Position numbers and translations under genes: made by a program. A DNA stretch of 7,096 nucleotides from an uncultured Phascolarctobacterium sp. Lineage in GTDB: Bacteria; Bacillota; Negativicutes; Acidaminococcales; Acidaminococcaceae. The DNA lies in the NCBI GenBank assembly GCA_905207485.1, contig CAJLLL010000065.1:1-7096 (forward strand), written 5' to 3'. This document shows, piece after piece, positions 1 to 5,951 of the stretch; the stretch's first letter is position 1, and every line of letters starts with the position of its first letter. Below the pieces are notes generated by a model that was not told the origin of the DNA, made no database searches, and was given only the letters and a program-made list of their open reading frames with translations.

Positions 1-41
1 GAGTGAGAACAATGATGATAATTAGATGGCCTATTGCATTG

Positions 42-65
42 AATTAAATAACTAATTAAATAACT
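42..65. repeat. 12-bp direct repeat, two tandem copies
   Basis: The unit aattaaataact occurs twice back to back (42-53 and 54-65) in A/T-rich DNA. No gene is visible in 1-100. The repeat may be simple A/T slippage and no function is claimed. A plus-strand frame at 2-25 ends in a hydrophilic SENNDDN followed by TAG. It could be the tail of an upstream gene, but it is too short to call. Confidence 0.45.
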
Positions 66-100
66 AAGGAAAGAAGAAAAAGAAAAATGAAAAACGAGAC

Positions 101-145
101 AAAAAAGCAGCTGCGTAAGATGTAAGAAACGCAGCTGCATTTTTT
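101..145. terminator. Bidirectional intrinsic terminator
   Basis: There is a perfect 10-bp G/C-rich stem, gcagctgcgt (107-116) with acgcagctgc (129-138), and a 12-nt loop. It is flanked by six A on the left and six T on the right, so each strand reads a stem followed by a U-run. It could end a plus-strand gene lying left of the window and also stop minus-strand read-through from the WYL operon. Confidence 0.75.
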
Positions 146-178
146 ATTTCAGGTAACTGTTAATGAAAGATAGGTAGT

Positions 179-208
179 AAAAAACATAACGGTAAACCGT
201 TATGTTTT
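179..208 (-). terminator. Hairpin, terminator-like on the minus strand
   Basis: An inverted repeat runs from aaaacataacgg (181-192) to ccgttatgtttt (197-208) with a 4-nt loop. On the minus strand the stem runs into six T, of which the first four can also pair with the other arm. On the plus strand only four T follow, then A. It is therefore a better terminator for minus transcription. It could equally be a protein-binding palindrome. Confidence 0.4.
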
Positions 209-210
209 AA

Positions 211-339
211 AAAATTGATATAGAGAATAAAAGGGGGATTAAATACCGCATTTTGCTTGCTGAATTTGGCCGATTTATGGATGTTGGCAGATTAACGGCG
301 CAGGAGTTGGGGAGTATAAAAATTAGCTATGACATTTGA
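211..339 (+). pseudogene. Plus-strand coding relic, unidentified
   Basis: The frame is open from just after TAA at 208 to TGA at 337-339. It reads like real protein in its second half (KYRILLAEFGRF, then MDVGRLTAQELG) and is richer in G/C than the surrounding DNA. No start codon with a convincing Shine-Dalgarno exists: the first ATG is at 277, and the GGGGG at 233-237 is not well spaced from any start. The stop touches a hairpin that can also terminate plus-strand transcription. I read it as the C-terminal fragment of a lost gene and do not recognise the family. A chance open frame remains possible. Confidence 0.28.
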
Positions 340-376
340 AAAAAGCGTTGAATACATTAGTATTCAACGCTTTTTT
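339..376 (-). terminator. Terminator of the WYL operon (symmetrical)
   Basis: A perfect 16-bp stem pairs 339-354 with 361-376 around a 6-nt loop. Its arms are an A-run plus gcgttgaata and the complement ending in a T-run. The stop codon of the second WYL gene (375-377) overlaps its edge. The sequence is symmetrical, so it should work in both directions. Confidence 0.85.
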
Positions 377-1340
377 ATCTGCTAAATGATGAATTTATTT
401 TTTTAATAATATTTTGACGCAGAGCTTCAGGCTCAATAACGGTGACGCCACTGCCAAGAGAAAGAATATACTGTTCAATTTCTTCTTTATCAAAATGGTC
501 TCTGTGAGAAAGTTCAAATTTAAAATCTTTATCTATTTTGGAAATTTCTTTATCAAAATAAGCAAACATATAAAAACAACGTTCAAGTACATTACGGTCA
601 TTGCTTTTTATTTTTAAGACGATTTTTTCGGAAGATGTCTTCATTTCTTCTACATATTTATCTGCTTGTACTATTATATCTTCAGAAAAAACTTTAGACA
701 GAATTTCCAGTTTAGTGATGGTTTTAAAATTACTTTTAAAAGTCCAATTTTTAATTTCATTCCACATAATAAAATTAAAATCATTTGTACCGGCACAGTA
801 TTCTATTTTATAAGGAATAGCTTCGCCTGAATATTGACGACCGTATATATCATGGCTTTCATAATATATATATTGATGTGTTTCTAATGCTTTTATTGCT
901 GTTTGAAATAATGTTATATATTGTTTCGAAGAAAAACAAGCGTCTGTTTTGTCAAGTTCTTTGTTCCAACTCATTTGCCGTATACTGTTTTGAGGAAGAG
1001 GTTGTGTCAAAATGGCTTTTTGTAATTTTTTACGTAAATCATTGCTTAAAATGCCGTTTAAACGTTTATCATTTAAAACTTCTGCAAGCCATTCCAGTTC
1101 TATTGTAGTCGGTTGAACTGGGACGGGACTGTTAATTGTAGGTACAAGTAAATTATTTTCCTGATTTACCGTAAAAAGTGCTTCTATAAGATTTTTTTCA
1201 TCATTGGTAAGCATTGTATTATTACGCAGTAAATTTTCCAAATAACTTTTTTTGATGGGCACAGGAGTTGTGATATAATCATTAATTATATCTATAAGAG
1301 ATTCCAGGCTTTTATTTTTCAGTTCATTAAATAATTCCAT
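375..1340 (-). CDS. WYL-domain protein, second gene of a tandem pair
   Basis: This 321-residue protein is probably a regulator that senses a ligand through its WYL domain. The WYL fold is an Sm-like sheet known in transcription factors such as PafBC, CapW and BrxR. Residues about 155-215 form the WYL region (IYYESHDIYG, AIPYKIEYCAG, then a Trp/Phe-rich strand). Residues about 238-315 look like the WCX C-terminal extension, ending in GSGVTVIEPEALRQNI. The N-terminal 130 residues carry a conserved-looking TTIELEWLAEVLNDKRL segment. I see no clear helix-turn-helix, so it may bind DNA only with its partner. It starts with ATG at 1340, inside the end of the upstream gene (14-bp overlap), with a distant GAAGG as the only SD. 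That suggests translational coupling. The sequence is A/T-rich. The class assignment is good; the regulated target is unknown. Confidence 0.88.
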   Translation of the reverse strand: MELFNELKNKSLESLIDIINDYITTPVPIKKSYLENLLRNNTMLTNDEKNLIEALFTVNQENNLLVPTINSPVPVQPTTIELEWLAEVLNDKRLNGILSNDLRKKLQKAILTQPLPQNSIRQMSWNKELDKTDACFSSKQYITLFQTAIKALETHQYIYYESHDIYGRQYSGEAIPYKIEYCAGTNDFNFIMWNEIKNWTFKSNFKTITKLEILSKVFSEDIIVQADKYVEEMKTSSEKIVLKIKSNDRNVLERCFYMFAYFDKEISKIDKDFKFELSHRDHFDKEEIEQYILSLGSGVTVIEPEALRQNIIKKINSSFSR

Positions 1341-2601
1341 AGTTTGCTAAAGCCTTCTTTCTGTCATCAATGAGTCTGGCTGCCAATTCTTGATCACAAG
1401 TTTTGCCGAGCGATACATACTTATGAAAGGTTCTGATCCATGGTGCAAATTTTACTGCATCCTGTACTTGGGCTGTATATTGGTAACAATAGTCAGAAAG
1501 TTTATTCATTTTCATCCAGGAAGCTTCTTTTTCCAGCTTGTCTTTAATAAATATTACTTCTCTTGGATCATCTTCCGGTGTAAAGGTAAAAATCAAATCA
1601 ATAGTTTTATTATTAGAAGTTTTACTGTTTGTAGCAATATTTAACTGTTCTTTTTTTATCGGATTAATTGTTTGGATTTTATCAATTCTGTAGATTATGC
1701 CTTGTTTTGTAATAAGGTAAGTTCTGCCATAAGGATAATCTGAAGCAATAGCTATAGGTGTGGCTGTGACAGGGTTCGTTTTATTGCCGTATACAAATTT
1801 TACATTTTGATTGTTACGTATTGCCTGTAAAATAATGCAGATTATTTCATCATCTACAATTTGAATAAGATTGCAGCCGCGATATTGCCAATAATTTGCT
1901 TCGTGTAAATTATATTTAAATTTGTAAGCAGTAAATCTTTTAAGGGTATCGGTAAAATAATATCCTGGTACACTTACCGGAGTGATATTGGTATAAAAAG
2001 TGCAAGCAGCTGATAATTCTTTTATTTCCGATAAAGTTAAGTTTTCTAAAATATTTGTTGTTGTTGAGTATTTTTTTCCTTTTTTGACTATAAGGCCTGT
2101 TTTTAGAAGATAGGTTAAAGCTCGATTAATAGCTGTGTAATTAAGAGTTTCTATGATTTTTTCATTATAAACGATTTCATCAATATCTGAATATGGTTTA
2201 AAACCAGGAACATTATCATTAATTTCTTGGGCTGAAAGTGGAGCGCGAGCAGCTGCCAGAATTTGCATGACGATAATCATACAATATGTGTTTTTATTTA
2301 AAGTTTTATTGAAATAGGTGCGTATTAAAAAATTATACGGATTTTGGTACATATCATTGGCAAAAGATAAATTTTTTGTATGTCCTGACGTATTTCTTCT
2401 TATAAATGCAGGTTCTATGCAATCAGATAGAATACGTATAAAGTCATCATAAGTACGGCTTTTTTTGATATTTAGGTCAAGATAATCTTTGCGGTTGCGG
2501 CAACCGTATAAGAATACGTTGCGAATAAAATCACGCAAACGGTTATAGTTTTTAAAGGTCTTTTTATAAGAAACTTTTTTTGCAGTCTGATTCTTATTCA
2601 T
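1327..2601 (-). CDS. WYL-domain transcriptional regulator, first gene of pair
   Basis: This 424-residue protein is probably a DNA-binding regulator. Residues about 15-65 are basic and helical (NYNRLRDFIRNVFLYGC, then RTYDDFIRILSD). Residues about 105-182 look like a winged helix (ILAAARAPLSAQEI, then TAINRALTYLLKTGLIVKKG with a basic wing). Residues about 250-312 are the WYL domain (NVKFVYGNK, TPIAIASDYPYGRTYLIT, YRIDKIQTI). The last 90 residues match a WCX-type tail. I start at ATG 2601 and not at the longer frame opening at 2676, because GGAGGG (2608-2613) sits 6 nt before it and the extra 25 codons would run through the promoter and palindrome. It overlaps the next WYL gene by 14 bp. Autoregulation through the upstream palindrome is inferred. 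The pair recalls actinobacterial PafB/PafC and defence-linked WYL repressors, but no defence gene lies beside it in this window. Confidence 0.88.
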   Translation of the reverse strand: MNKNQTAKKVSYKKTFKNYNRLRDFIRNVFLYGCRNRKDYLDLNIKKSRTYDDFIRILSDCIEPAFIRRNTSGHTKNLSFANDMYQNPYNFLIRTYFNKTLNKNTYCMIIVMQILAAARAPLSAQEINDNVPGFKPYSDIDEIVYNEKIIETLNYTAINRALTYLLKTGLIVKKGKKYSTTTNILENLTLSEIKELSAACTFYTNITPVSVPGYYFTDTLKRFTAYKFKYNLHEANYWQYRGCNLIQIVDDEIICIILQAIRNNQNVKFVYGNKTNPVTATPIAIASDYPYGRTYLITKQGIIYRIDKIQTINPIKKEQLNIATNSKTSNNKTIDLIFTFTPEDDPREVIFIKDKLEKEASWMKMNKLSDYCYQYTAQVQDAVKFAPWIRTFHKYVSLGKTCDQELAARLIDDRKKALANYGII

Positions 2602-2644
2602 ATTTTCCCTCCATTTATAATTTAGCATAGTTACAGAAACATGT

Positions 2645-2673
2645 ATAGTATTTGGCTGAAAATATATTTTCAG
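2645..2673 (-). promoter_or_regulatory. Putative promoter of the WYL operon
   Basis: On the minus strand, CTGAAA (2673-2668) is followed by a 17-nt spacer and TACTAT (2650-2645). Each box matches consensus at 4 of 6 positions. The expected start near 2638 gives a leader of about 37 nt with GGAGGG at 2613-2608. The match is moderate; the case rests on spacing and on the overlap with the palindrome. Confidence 0.4.
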
Positions 2674-2674
2674 C
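2655..2674. promoter_or_regulatory. Perfect 20-bp palindrome, candidate operator
   Basis: The sequence gctgaaaata followed by its exact reverse complement tattttcagc forms an uninterrupted 20-bp dyad. It is centred 63 bp upstream of the first WYL start and covers the -35 box and most of the spacer of the presumed promoter. A zero-loop palindrome suits a homodimeric DNA-binding protein better than an RNA hairpin. The obvious candidate ligand is the WYL regulator itself. Confidence 0.55.
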
Positions 2675-2745
2675 ACGAATATTTACAGTATTAAAATCTG
2701 ATCTGAAAGTGTGATGTTTATGTTGCAGAATGATTACTTTTTTAG

Positions 2746-3136
2746 CCACCTTTAAAAGATAATATTGAAGAAGTAATATATCACGAAGACAGTTCTTTGG
2801 GATATACAAACGCTGCTTTTCTGGCTAATGAGGCTTATTTGAATTCTATTATAGCAATGGCACGGAAATGAAGATTGTATGCTGATCAATATTTAAAGAA
2901 TTCTGTACCTGTTTATTTACATGTTGATATGATTCGGGTTTTAAGCATACAAGTATGCCGGTGCTGGAAGTTTTTGAACTCTTAAAATACAGTGGCATTG
3001 AGATAGAAGAATTATTTATACAAACTACAATTACTATAATAAACAGAGAAATGAAGGGGCTTGCGAGGACTCCAAAGATGTATACAGATTTTTTGAGCTT
3101 GTGGAAGCTGCAGCGGCAATAACTGAAAATCCATAA
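2746..3136 (+). pseudogene. Decayed plus-strand gene(s), XRE-regulator-like tail
   Basis: No intact gene fits this stretch, but protein-like sequence passes through three frames. Frame 1 (2746-2871) reads VIYHEDSSLGYTNAAFL and NEAYLNSIIAMARK, stops at TGA 2869, then stays open to TAA 2983. Frame 3 (from about 2943) reads HTSMPVLEVFELLKYSGIEI then EELF. Frame 2 (about 3020-3136) reads EDSKDVYRFFELVEAAAAI and ends at TAA 3134. The MPVLEVFELLKYSGIEIEELF-type segment resembles the end of an XRE helix-turn-helix followed by the tail common in Firmicute regulators. That match is from memory and moderate. The front segment may belong to a different lost gene. The decay involves at least two frame changes plus a nonsense codon, and no start is visible. 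Confidence 0.55.
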
Positions 3137-3171
3137 ATCCTCCTTAGTGTATCTGTTTAATTGTGCTTTTT

Positions 3172-3207
3172 AAAAAGCAGGCAGAAATGAAACTGCCGGT
3201 ATTTTTT
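3172..3207. terminator. Probable terminator of the transporter/GNAT operon
   Basis: A 5-bp G/C stem, ggcag (3180-3184) with ctgcc (3193-3197), has an 8-nt loop. On the minus strand it is followed after 3 nt by five T (3176-3172). On the plus strand it is followed by six T at 3202-3207. It sits between the convergent relic and the GNAT gene. The stem is short, so strength is uncertain. The 14-bp palindrome gctttttaaaaagc (3165-3178) adjoins it. Confidence 0.5.
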
Positions 3208-3214
3208 ATTGTTT

Positions 3215-4255
3215 CTATAAATGCTTGCGCAGATAAATCATATCTTTAAGCTGTACGCCGCCATCGTAAATGGAATGGCTGTAATTATCAGCAAAAAAGT
3301 TTTTGATAACGTGCGAGCGGACAAAGCCGTGTTTTTGGTAAAACGGTATGGTGGCAGGGCTGTCGCCGGTGCCAACCTGCAAAGTTTTAAAGCTGCTTTT
3401 ATATGTTTCTTCTATAAAATTAAGCAGGGTTTTGGCGTAGCCGCGGCGCTGAAACAGCGGCTGCACAGCGATGTTTTTTATTTCCAAAACGCCGCTGCCT
3501 TCATCTGTTACAACACATTCGGCTTTAACGGCGCCGTCTTTAAGCACATACATAGCGCCGCGTTTCAAATAGCGGTCTATCATGGCTTCTTCTTCGTCCG
3601 CCAGTAAAAGCAGCGGCAGGTATTGTTTTTTAGCGGCGGTAATTTTAATTATCTGCGCGCCGCGGATGTTTTTAAGTACCGTGCCTTCAGTGTTTTGCCG
3701 TGTAGCAAACAGCAGCCCGTCAAGCTGCGGCTTGATGCTTAAAAGTGCCTGGCGCGAATAATAATAAAAGCTGTAAAATAAATCATCGGCAAAGACTTCT
3801 TCTTCCTCGTAGCGCATTTCGTCGTCTTCTTCATCATATTCTTCGCTCCACAGGTATTCTTCGCGCAGCATATCGCCAAAAAACGGCAAGGGTTTGGGGT
3901 GTTCAAGTTCTTCAATTTCTTCGCAGACATTTGCCATGAGCGTAAAAAAGTCAAACAGTTCTGCCGCTATATAGCGCGCAACGGGGTTTGTTTCACCTGC
4001 TGCAAGCGCCTTCGTGAAGATGCGTGCCAAAAATACCATGCCGAAGGGCGAGGCGTGCCATAAAGTGCTTTGGTGTTCAATGTTGCTGGCAAGTTCGTTT
4101 AAGGCGTTTTCGGAAACTTTAATATCGTCTGCCTGTTCAAGAACCGCTAAATATTCGGGAAAGGCCGTTGCCCTGCCGTAAGGCGTAGTAAGGCGGCGCC
4201 AGGGAACATCTGCAATTTTAAGGTTTTGTATGTAGGTTTGGTTAACGTCAGGCAT
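3215..4255 (-). CDS. HEAT-like domain fused to GNAT acetyltransferase
   Basis: This 346-residue protein ends in a GNAT domain (about 204-346) that should transfer an acetyl group from acetyl-CoA to an unknown acceptor. EIKNIAVQPLFQRRGYAKTL contains the acetyl-CoA-binding R-R-G-Y-A loop (270-274). LQVGTGDS and FYQKHGF (305-311) complete the fold, and the closing YDGG-DMIYLRK segment resembles YvbK-like GNATs. Residues about 10-80 (WRRLTTPYGRATAFPEYL, then ASNIEHQSTLWHASPFGMVF) resemble helical HEAT-like proteins often named as immunity proteins. That resemblance is from memory. An acidic low-complexity linker (about 130-156) separates the two parts. I chose the second ATG, 4255: GAAAGGA (4270-4264) is well spaced for it but abuts the first ATG at 4264. 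It is the last gene of a probable minus operon, 30 nt after its neighbour. Confidence 0.85.
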   Translation of the reverse strand: MPDVNQTYIQNLKIADVPWRRLTTPYGRATAFPEYLAVLEQADDIKVSENALNELASNIEHQSTLWHASPFGMVFLARIFTKALAAGETNPVARYIAAELFDFFTLMANVCEEIEELEHPKPLPFFGDMLREEYLWSEEYDEEDDEMRYEEEEVFADDLFYSFYYYSRQALLSIKPQLDGLLFATRQNTEGTVLKNIRGAQIIKITAAKKQYLPLLLLADEEEAMIDRYLKRGAMYVLKDGAVKAECVVTDEGSGVLEIKNIAVQPLFQRRGYAKTLLNFIEETYKSSFKTLQVGTGDSPATIPFYQKHGFVRSHVIKNFFADNYSHSIYDGGVQLKDMIYLRKHL

Positions 4256-4285
4256 AATATTCATCCTTTCACATAAGGCAAATTG

Positions 4286-4753
4286 CTAATATACTAAATA
4301 GTCATTTTGCTTGTTTAGCAACCAGGGAATATATGCGTAAATTTCTATTTGCAGCGTTGGTTTGGGAAAATCCGGCGGACATAAGGAGATTGTGGGGGAA
4401 ACAAAAAACTCAAAGTTTTCGTCAATATGCAAAGTAGCCTTTTCCGGTTCAATTTTATCGGCATTTAAAATTTTGCCGATAACCGGAAAAAATCCGCCGT
4501 ATAAAATGCCGCTGTATTTATTGTAATCTTCTGCACTCGTATCGTATGGTATGATTTCGTATACCTTTTTTATGTTATCAATGCCAAAAGCCGCAAATGC
4601 GTTTTTTATTGTGCTGCTGCATTGCTGCGCAAAAATTTTAAAATTAGTGCAGCCGGTACAGGTACAGGAGTTTTCGGGCATTTTGGTGTTGTAAAAAGTT
4701 CTTGTGTTTATTGTATCAATATCTGCATAATAACTGCCAAATTTTAATAGCAT
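4286..4753 (-). CDS. Conserved protein with CxCxxC motif, function unknown
   Basis: This is a soluble protein of 155 residues with no signal peptide or membrane span. Near the N-terminus CTCTGCTNF places Cys30, Cys32 and Cys35 close together, which could bind a metal or form a disulfide. A second landmark is LYGGFFPVIGKI at about 84-95. The spacing of the Cys-x-Cys-x-x-Cys-x-N-F motif and the later Y-G-G-F/W-F block recalls an uncharacterised family seen in many bacteria, to which I cannot give a name. ATG 4753 is preferred over TTG 4768, because TTG has no SD whereas a partial GAAAG precedes the ATG. The gene lies 24 nt behind the transporter and 30 nt ahead of the GNAT fusion, so it is probably co-transcribed. 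Confidence 0.75.
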   Translation of the reverse strand: MLLKFGSYYADIDTINTRTFYNTKMPENSCTCTGCTNFKIFAQQCSSTIKNAFAAFGIDNIKKVYEIIPYDTSAEDYNKYSGILYGGFFPVIGKILNADKIEPEKATLHIDENFEFFVSPTISLCPPDFPKPTLQIEIYAYIPWLLNKQNDYLVY

Positions 4754-4777
4754 AAGGCTTTCGTCCAATTATCAAAA

Positions 4778-5632
4778 TTATTTTTTAACATACGGCAGGG
4801 CGATGCTGGCAAGTATCAGCACAAGCCCTAAAACATCAAGCATGCCGAAGGGTTCGCCCAGCACCGTTACGCCCAAAAGGGCTGCTATGGCAGGGCTTAC
4901 GGCGCAGAATAGTCCCGCACGGGCGGCTGTTACGCGGCTTTGCGCCATGGGCTGCAAGGTAAAACCAAAACCGGTGCATACAACTATAAGCAGCGCCAGC
5001 ATCAGCCATTCTCCGTTTGTTGCTGGCAAAGCGGGAGTTTCCAGAAGCAGCATGGCGGCGCAGGCAAGCGCGCCCATAGTGCCTACCTGCACAATGCCTA
5101 TGCCAAGCGTGCTGCTGCTGTTTTGCGTAAGCCTTTGCGTAATGATTATGGCAACGGCATAGCACACGCCGGAAACAAGCCCCCAGCTGAAACCGCCGCT
5201 GAGCCCGCCCTGGCTGAGCGCCAGGAGCACAACGCCAAGCATTGCAAGCCCGGTAGTTACAGCGGTTGTTTTGCCGGGAAGCTTTTTATAAATGATGATT
5301 TCCAAAAGGGGAACGAAAATAATGGCGCAGTTTTCCAGCAGCGAAACCAGTGAAGATGCCGCCTGTGTCAAGGCAATCATCTCGCACGCCATGGTAACAA
5401 AAAACGCTGTGCCTATGGCAAAACCGCTTATAAAATCGCTGCGCGTAAGGCGGAGGACGCTTTTATGAAAAATTATTACCAGCAGGATGAATGCCGCAAT
5501 AAACCTCAGCGCCAGAAGGTTAAACGGCGCAAGGCTTTCCAGTATCATTTTGTTAAAAATAAAACTTGTCGCCCTGGCGGCGATGACTGAGAGTAAAAGC
5601 AGTTCGTATTTTTTGGTGCTTCCGGCAGGCAT
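4778..5632 (-). CDS. EamA-family drug/metabolite transporter
   Basis: This is an inner-membrane permease of 284 residues with about ten hydrophobic segments in two homologous halves, the usual build and length of EamA (DMT) transporters. Landmarks are the conserved positions of the first repeat (FNKMILESLAPFNLLALRF, then SLLENCAIIFVPLLEII) and the second-repeat signature with GLFCAVSPAIAALLGVTVLG and GEPFG. EamA members export amino acids, nucleobases or drugs, and the substrate cannot be read from sequence. The frame also has GTG at 5644; neither start has a good SD. I prefer ATG 5632, which begins MPAGSTKKYE just before the first span. It is the first gene of the minus operon with the CxCxxC and GNAT genes, driven by the extended -10 promoter at 5674-5682. 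Confidence 0.92.
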   Translation of the reverse strand: MPAGSTKKYELLLLSVIAARATSFIFNKMILESLAPFNLLALRFIAAFILLVIIFHKSVLRLTRSDFISGFAIGTAFFVTMACEMIALTQAASSLVSLLENCAIIFVPLLEIIIYKKLPGKTTAVTTGLAMLGVVLLALSQGGLSGGFSWGLVSGVCYAVAIIITQRLTQNSSSTLGIGIVQVGTMGALACAAMLLLETPALPATNGEWLMLALLIVVCTGFGFTLQPMAQSRVTAARAGLFCAVSPAIAALLGVTVLGEPFGMLDVLGLVLILASIALPYVKK

Positions 5633-5673
5633 TTTATTGACCACATTTCGTATAAGATTGTTTTGTTGAGTTT

Positions 5674-5682
5674 ATTATAGCA
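5674..5682 (-). promoter_or_regulatory. Extended -10 promoter for the transporter operon
   Basis: The minus strand reads TGC-TATAAT, a perfect -10 with an upstream TG extension. No good -35 lies 17 nt before it (CGCACT), as is common for extended -10 promoters. Predicted start is near 5667, giving a 35-nt leader to the ATG at 5632. Confidence 0.6.
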
Positions 5683-5731
5683 TTTTATGTATGTGCAGTG
5701 CGATACTTTCAATTAATAAAAATGATTATGT

Positions 5732-5760
5732 TTGCTTTTGGTAATTTGCTGTGCTATAAT
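5732..5760 (+). promoter_or_regulatory. Promoter of the candidate antitoxin RNA
   Basis: TTGCTT (5732-5737), a 17-nt spacer and a perfect TATAAT (5755-5760) with a TGC extension make a strong candidate. Transcription should start near 5767, directly before the repeat copy at 5769. No plus-strand reading frame of interest follows before the terminator at 5812-5843, which favours a non-coding product. Confidence 0.6.
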
Positions 5761-5768
5761 GAATGCAC

Positions 5769-5803
5769 AAAGGTGAAAGTATATTGTTCTTGGTATAATA
5801 CAC
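5769..5803 (+). repeat. Direct repeat copy 1 (antitoxin RNA side)
   Basis: Its left block aaaggtgaaa (5769-5778) is identical to 5928-5937. Its right block tggtataatacac (5791-5803) matches 5946-5958 at 12 of 13 bases. The middle (12 nt here, 8 nt in the other copy) is not conserved. The TATAAT inside this copy mirrors the toxin start region, so it need not be a promoter. Confidence 0.7.
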
Positions 5804-5811
5804 AAAATGCA

Positions 5812-5843
5812 AAAAAACCGGGAGTTGCAGCTCCCGGTTTTTT
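5812..5843. terminator. Bidirectional terminator shared by toxin mRNA and antisense RNA
   Basis: A perfect 13-bp stem pairs 5812-5824 with 5831-5843: an A-run plus ccgggag, a 6-nt loop ttgcag, then ctcccgg plus a T-run. Both strands read a strong G/C stem into six U. It ends the plus-strand RNA from 5767 and, read on the minus strand, the toxin transcript 18 nt after its stop codon. Confidence 0.92.
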
Positions 5844-5861
5844 ATTTGGGCCGGCTGTGTT

Positions 5862-5951
5862 TTACAGGTATCTGTCCGGCCACTTGCAGATATAGTACGC
5901 AGCTATGCCTGCCATGACAGATACAATAAAGGTGAAAATGTATTCTGGCAT
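5862..5951 (-). CDS. Small hydrophobic peptide, putative type I toxin (Fst/Ldr-like)
   Basis: This is a 29-residue peptide with one predicted membrane span (residues 5-22: IFTFIVSVMAGIAAYYIC) and a short polar tail KWPDRYL. A hydrophobic span with an internal Ala-Gly followed by Trp and a charged Asp-Arg tail is the pattern of membrane-acting type I toxins such as Fst and Ldr. The AYYICKW core recalls unnamed tiny peptides common in Firmicute genomes, again from memory. ATG 5951 has a strong SD, GAAGAGGTG, ending 4 nt upstream. A promoter (6019-5991) and terminator (5843-5812) frame a transcript of about 170 nt. The start region is duplicated as direct repeat copy 1 in the converging RNA, which supports antisense control. 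Toxicity is inferred. The main alternative is a chance ORF, which the SD, promoter, terminator and repeat together argue against. Confidence 0.68.
   Translation of the reverse strand: MPEYIFTFIVSVMAGIAAYYICKWPDRYL

Larger units (their letters stand above)
5767..5843 (+). ncRNA. Candidate antisense RNA antitoxin (about 77 nt)
   Basis: This is predicted from a promoter (5732-5760) and an intrinsic terminator (5812-5843) with no gene between them. The 5' part carries repeat copy 1, which matches in direct orientation the plus-strand sequence of the toxin start region. As RNA it can therefore pair with the toxin mRNA there. A 13-nt block (5791-5803) pairs with the SD end, the start codon and codon 2 with one G-U wobble. 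A 10-nt block (5769-5778) pairs with codons 5 to 8. Its 3' hairpin is also complementary to the toxin mRNA 3' hairpin, since both use the same terminator DNA. This matches the layout of RNA II in the Fst/par system. Both ends are predicted and not measured. Confidence 0.55.

Noticed and set aside
2615..2809. 64-codon minus-strand ORF upstream of the WYL operon
   Set aside because: It runs through the palindrome and promoter, lacks a ribosome binding site, and opposes the plus-strand relic.
1..3214. CRISPR array, insertion sequence or integrase near the WYL pair
   Set aside because: No regularly spaced repeats, no terminal inverted repeats with target duplications and no transposase-like frame were seen. 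The WYL pair alone is not evidence for them.
4803..5353. Long ORFs antisense to or shifted within the transporter gene
   Set aside because: They are shadow frames of a G/C-rich membrane protein gene, with compositions rich in Ala, His and Arg and no start signals.
5794..5799. Second TATAAT inside repeat copy 1 as an extra promoter
   Set aside because: The sequence is explained by complementarity to the toxin start region, and the terminator lies only 13 nt downstream.
5698..5895. 65-codon plus-strand ORF
   Set aside because: It reads through the candidate RNA promoter and straight through a strong terminator, and has no good ribosome binding site.
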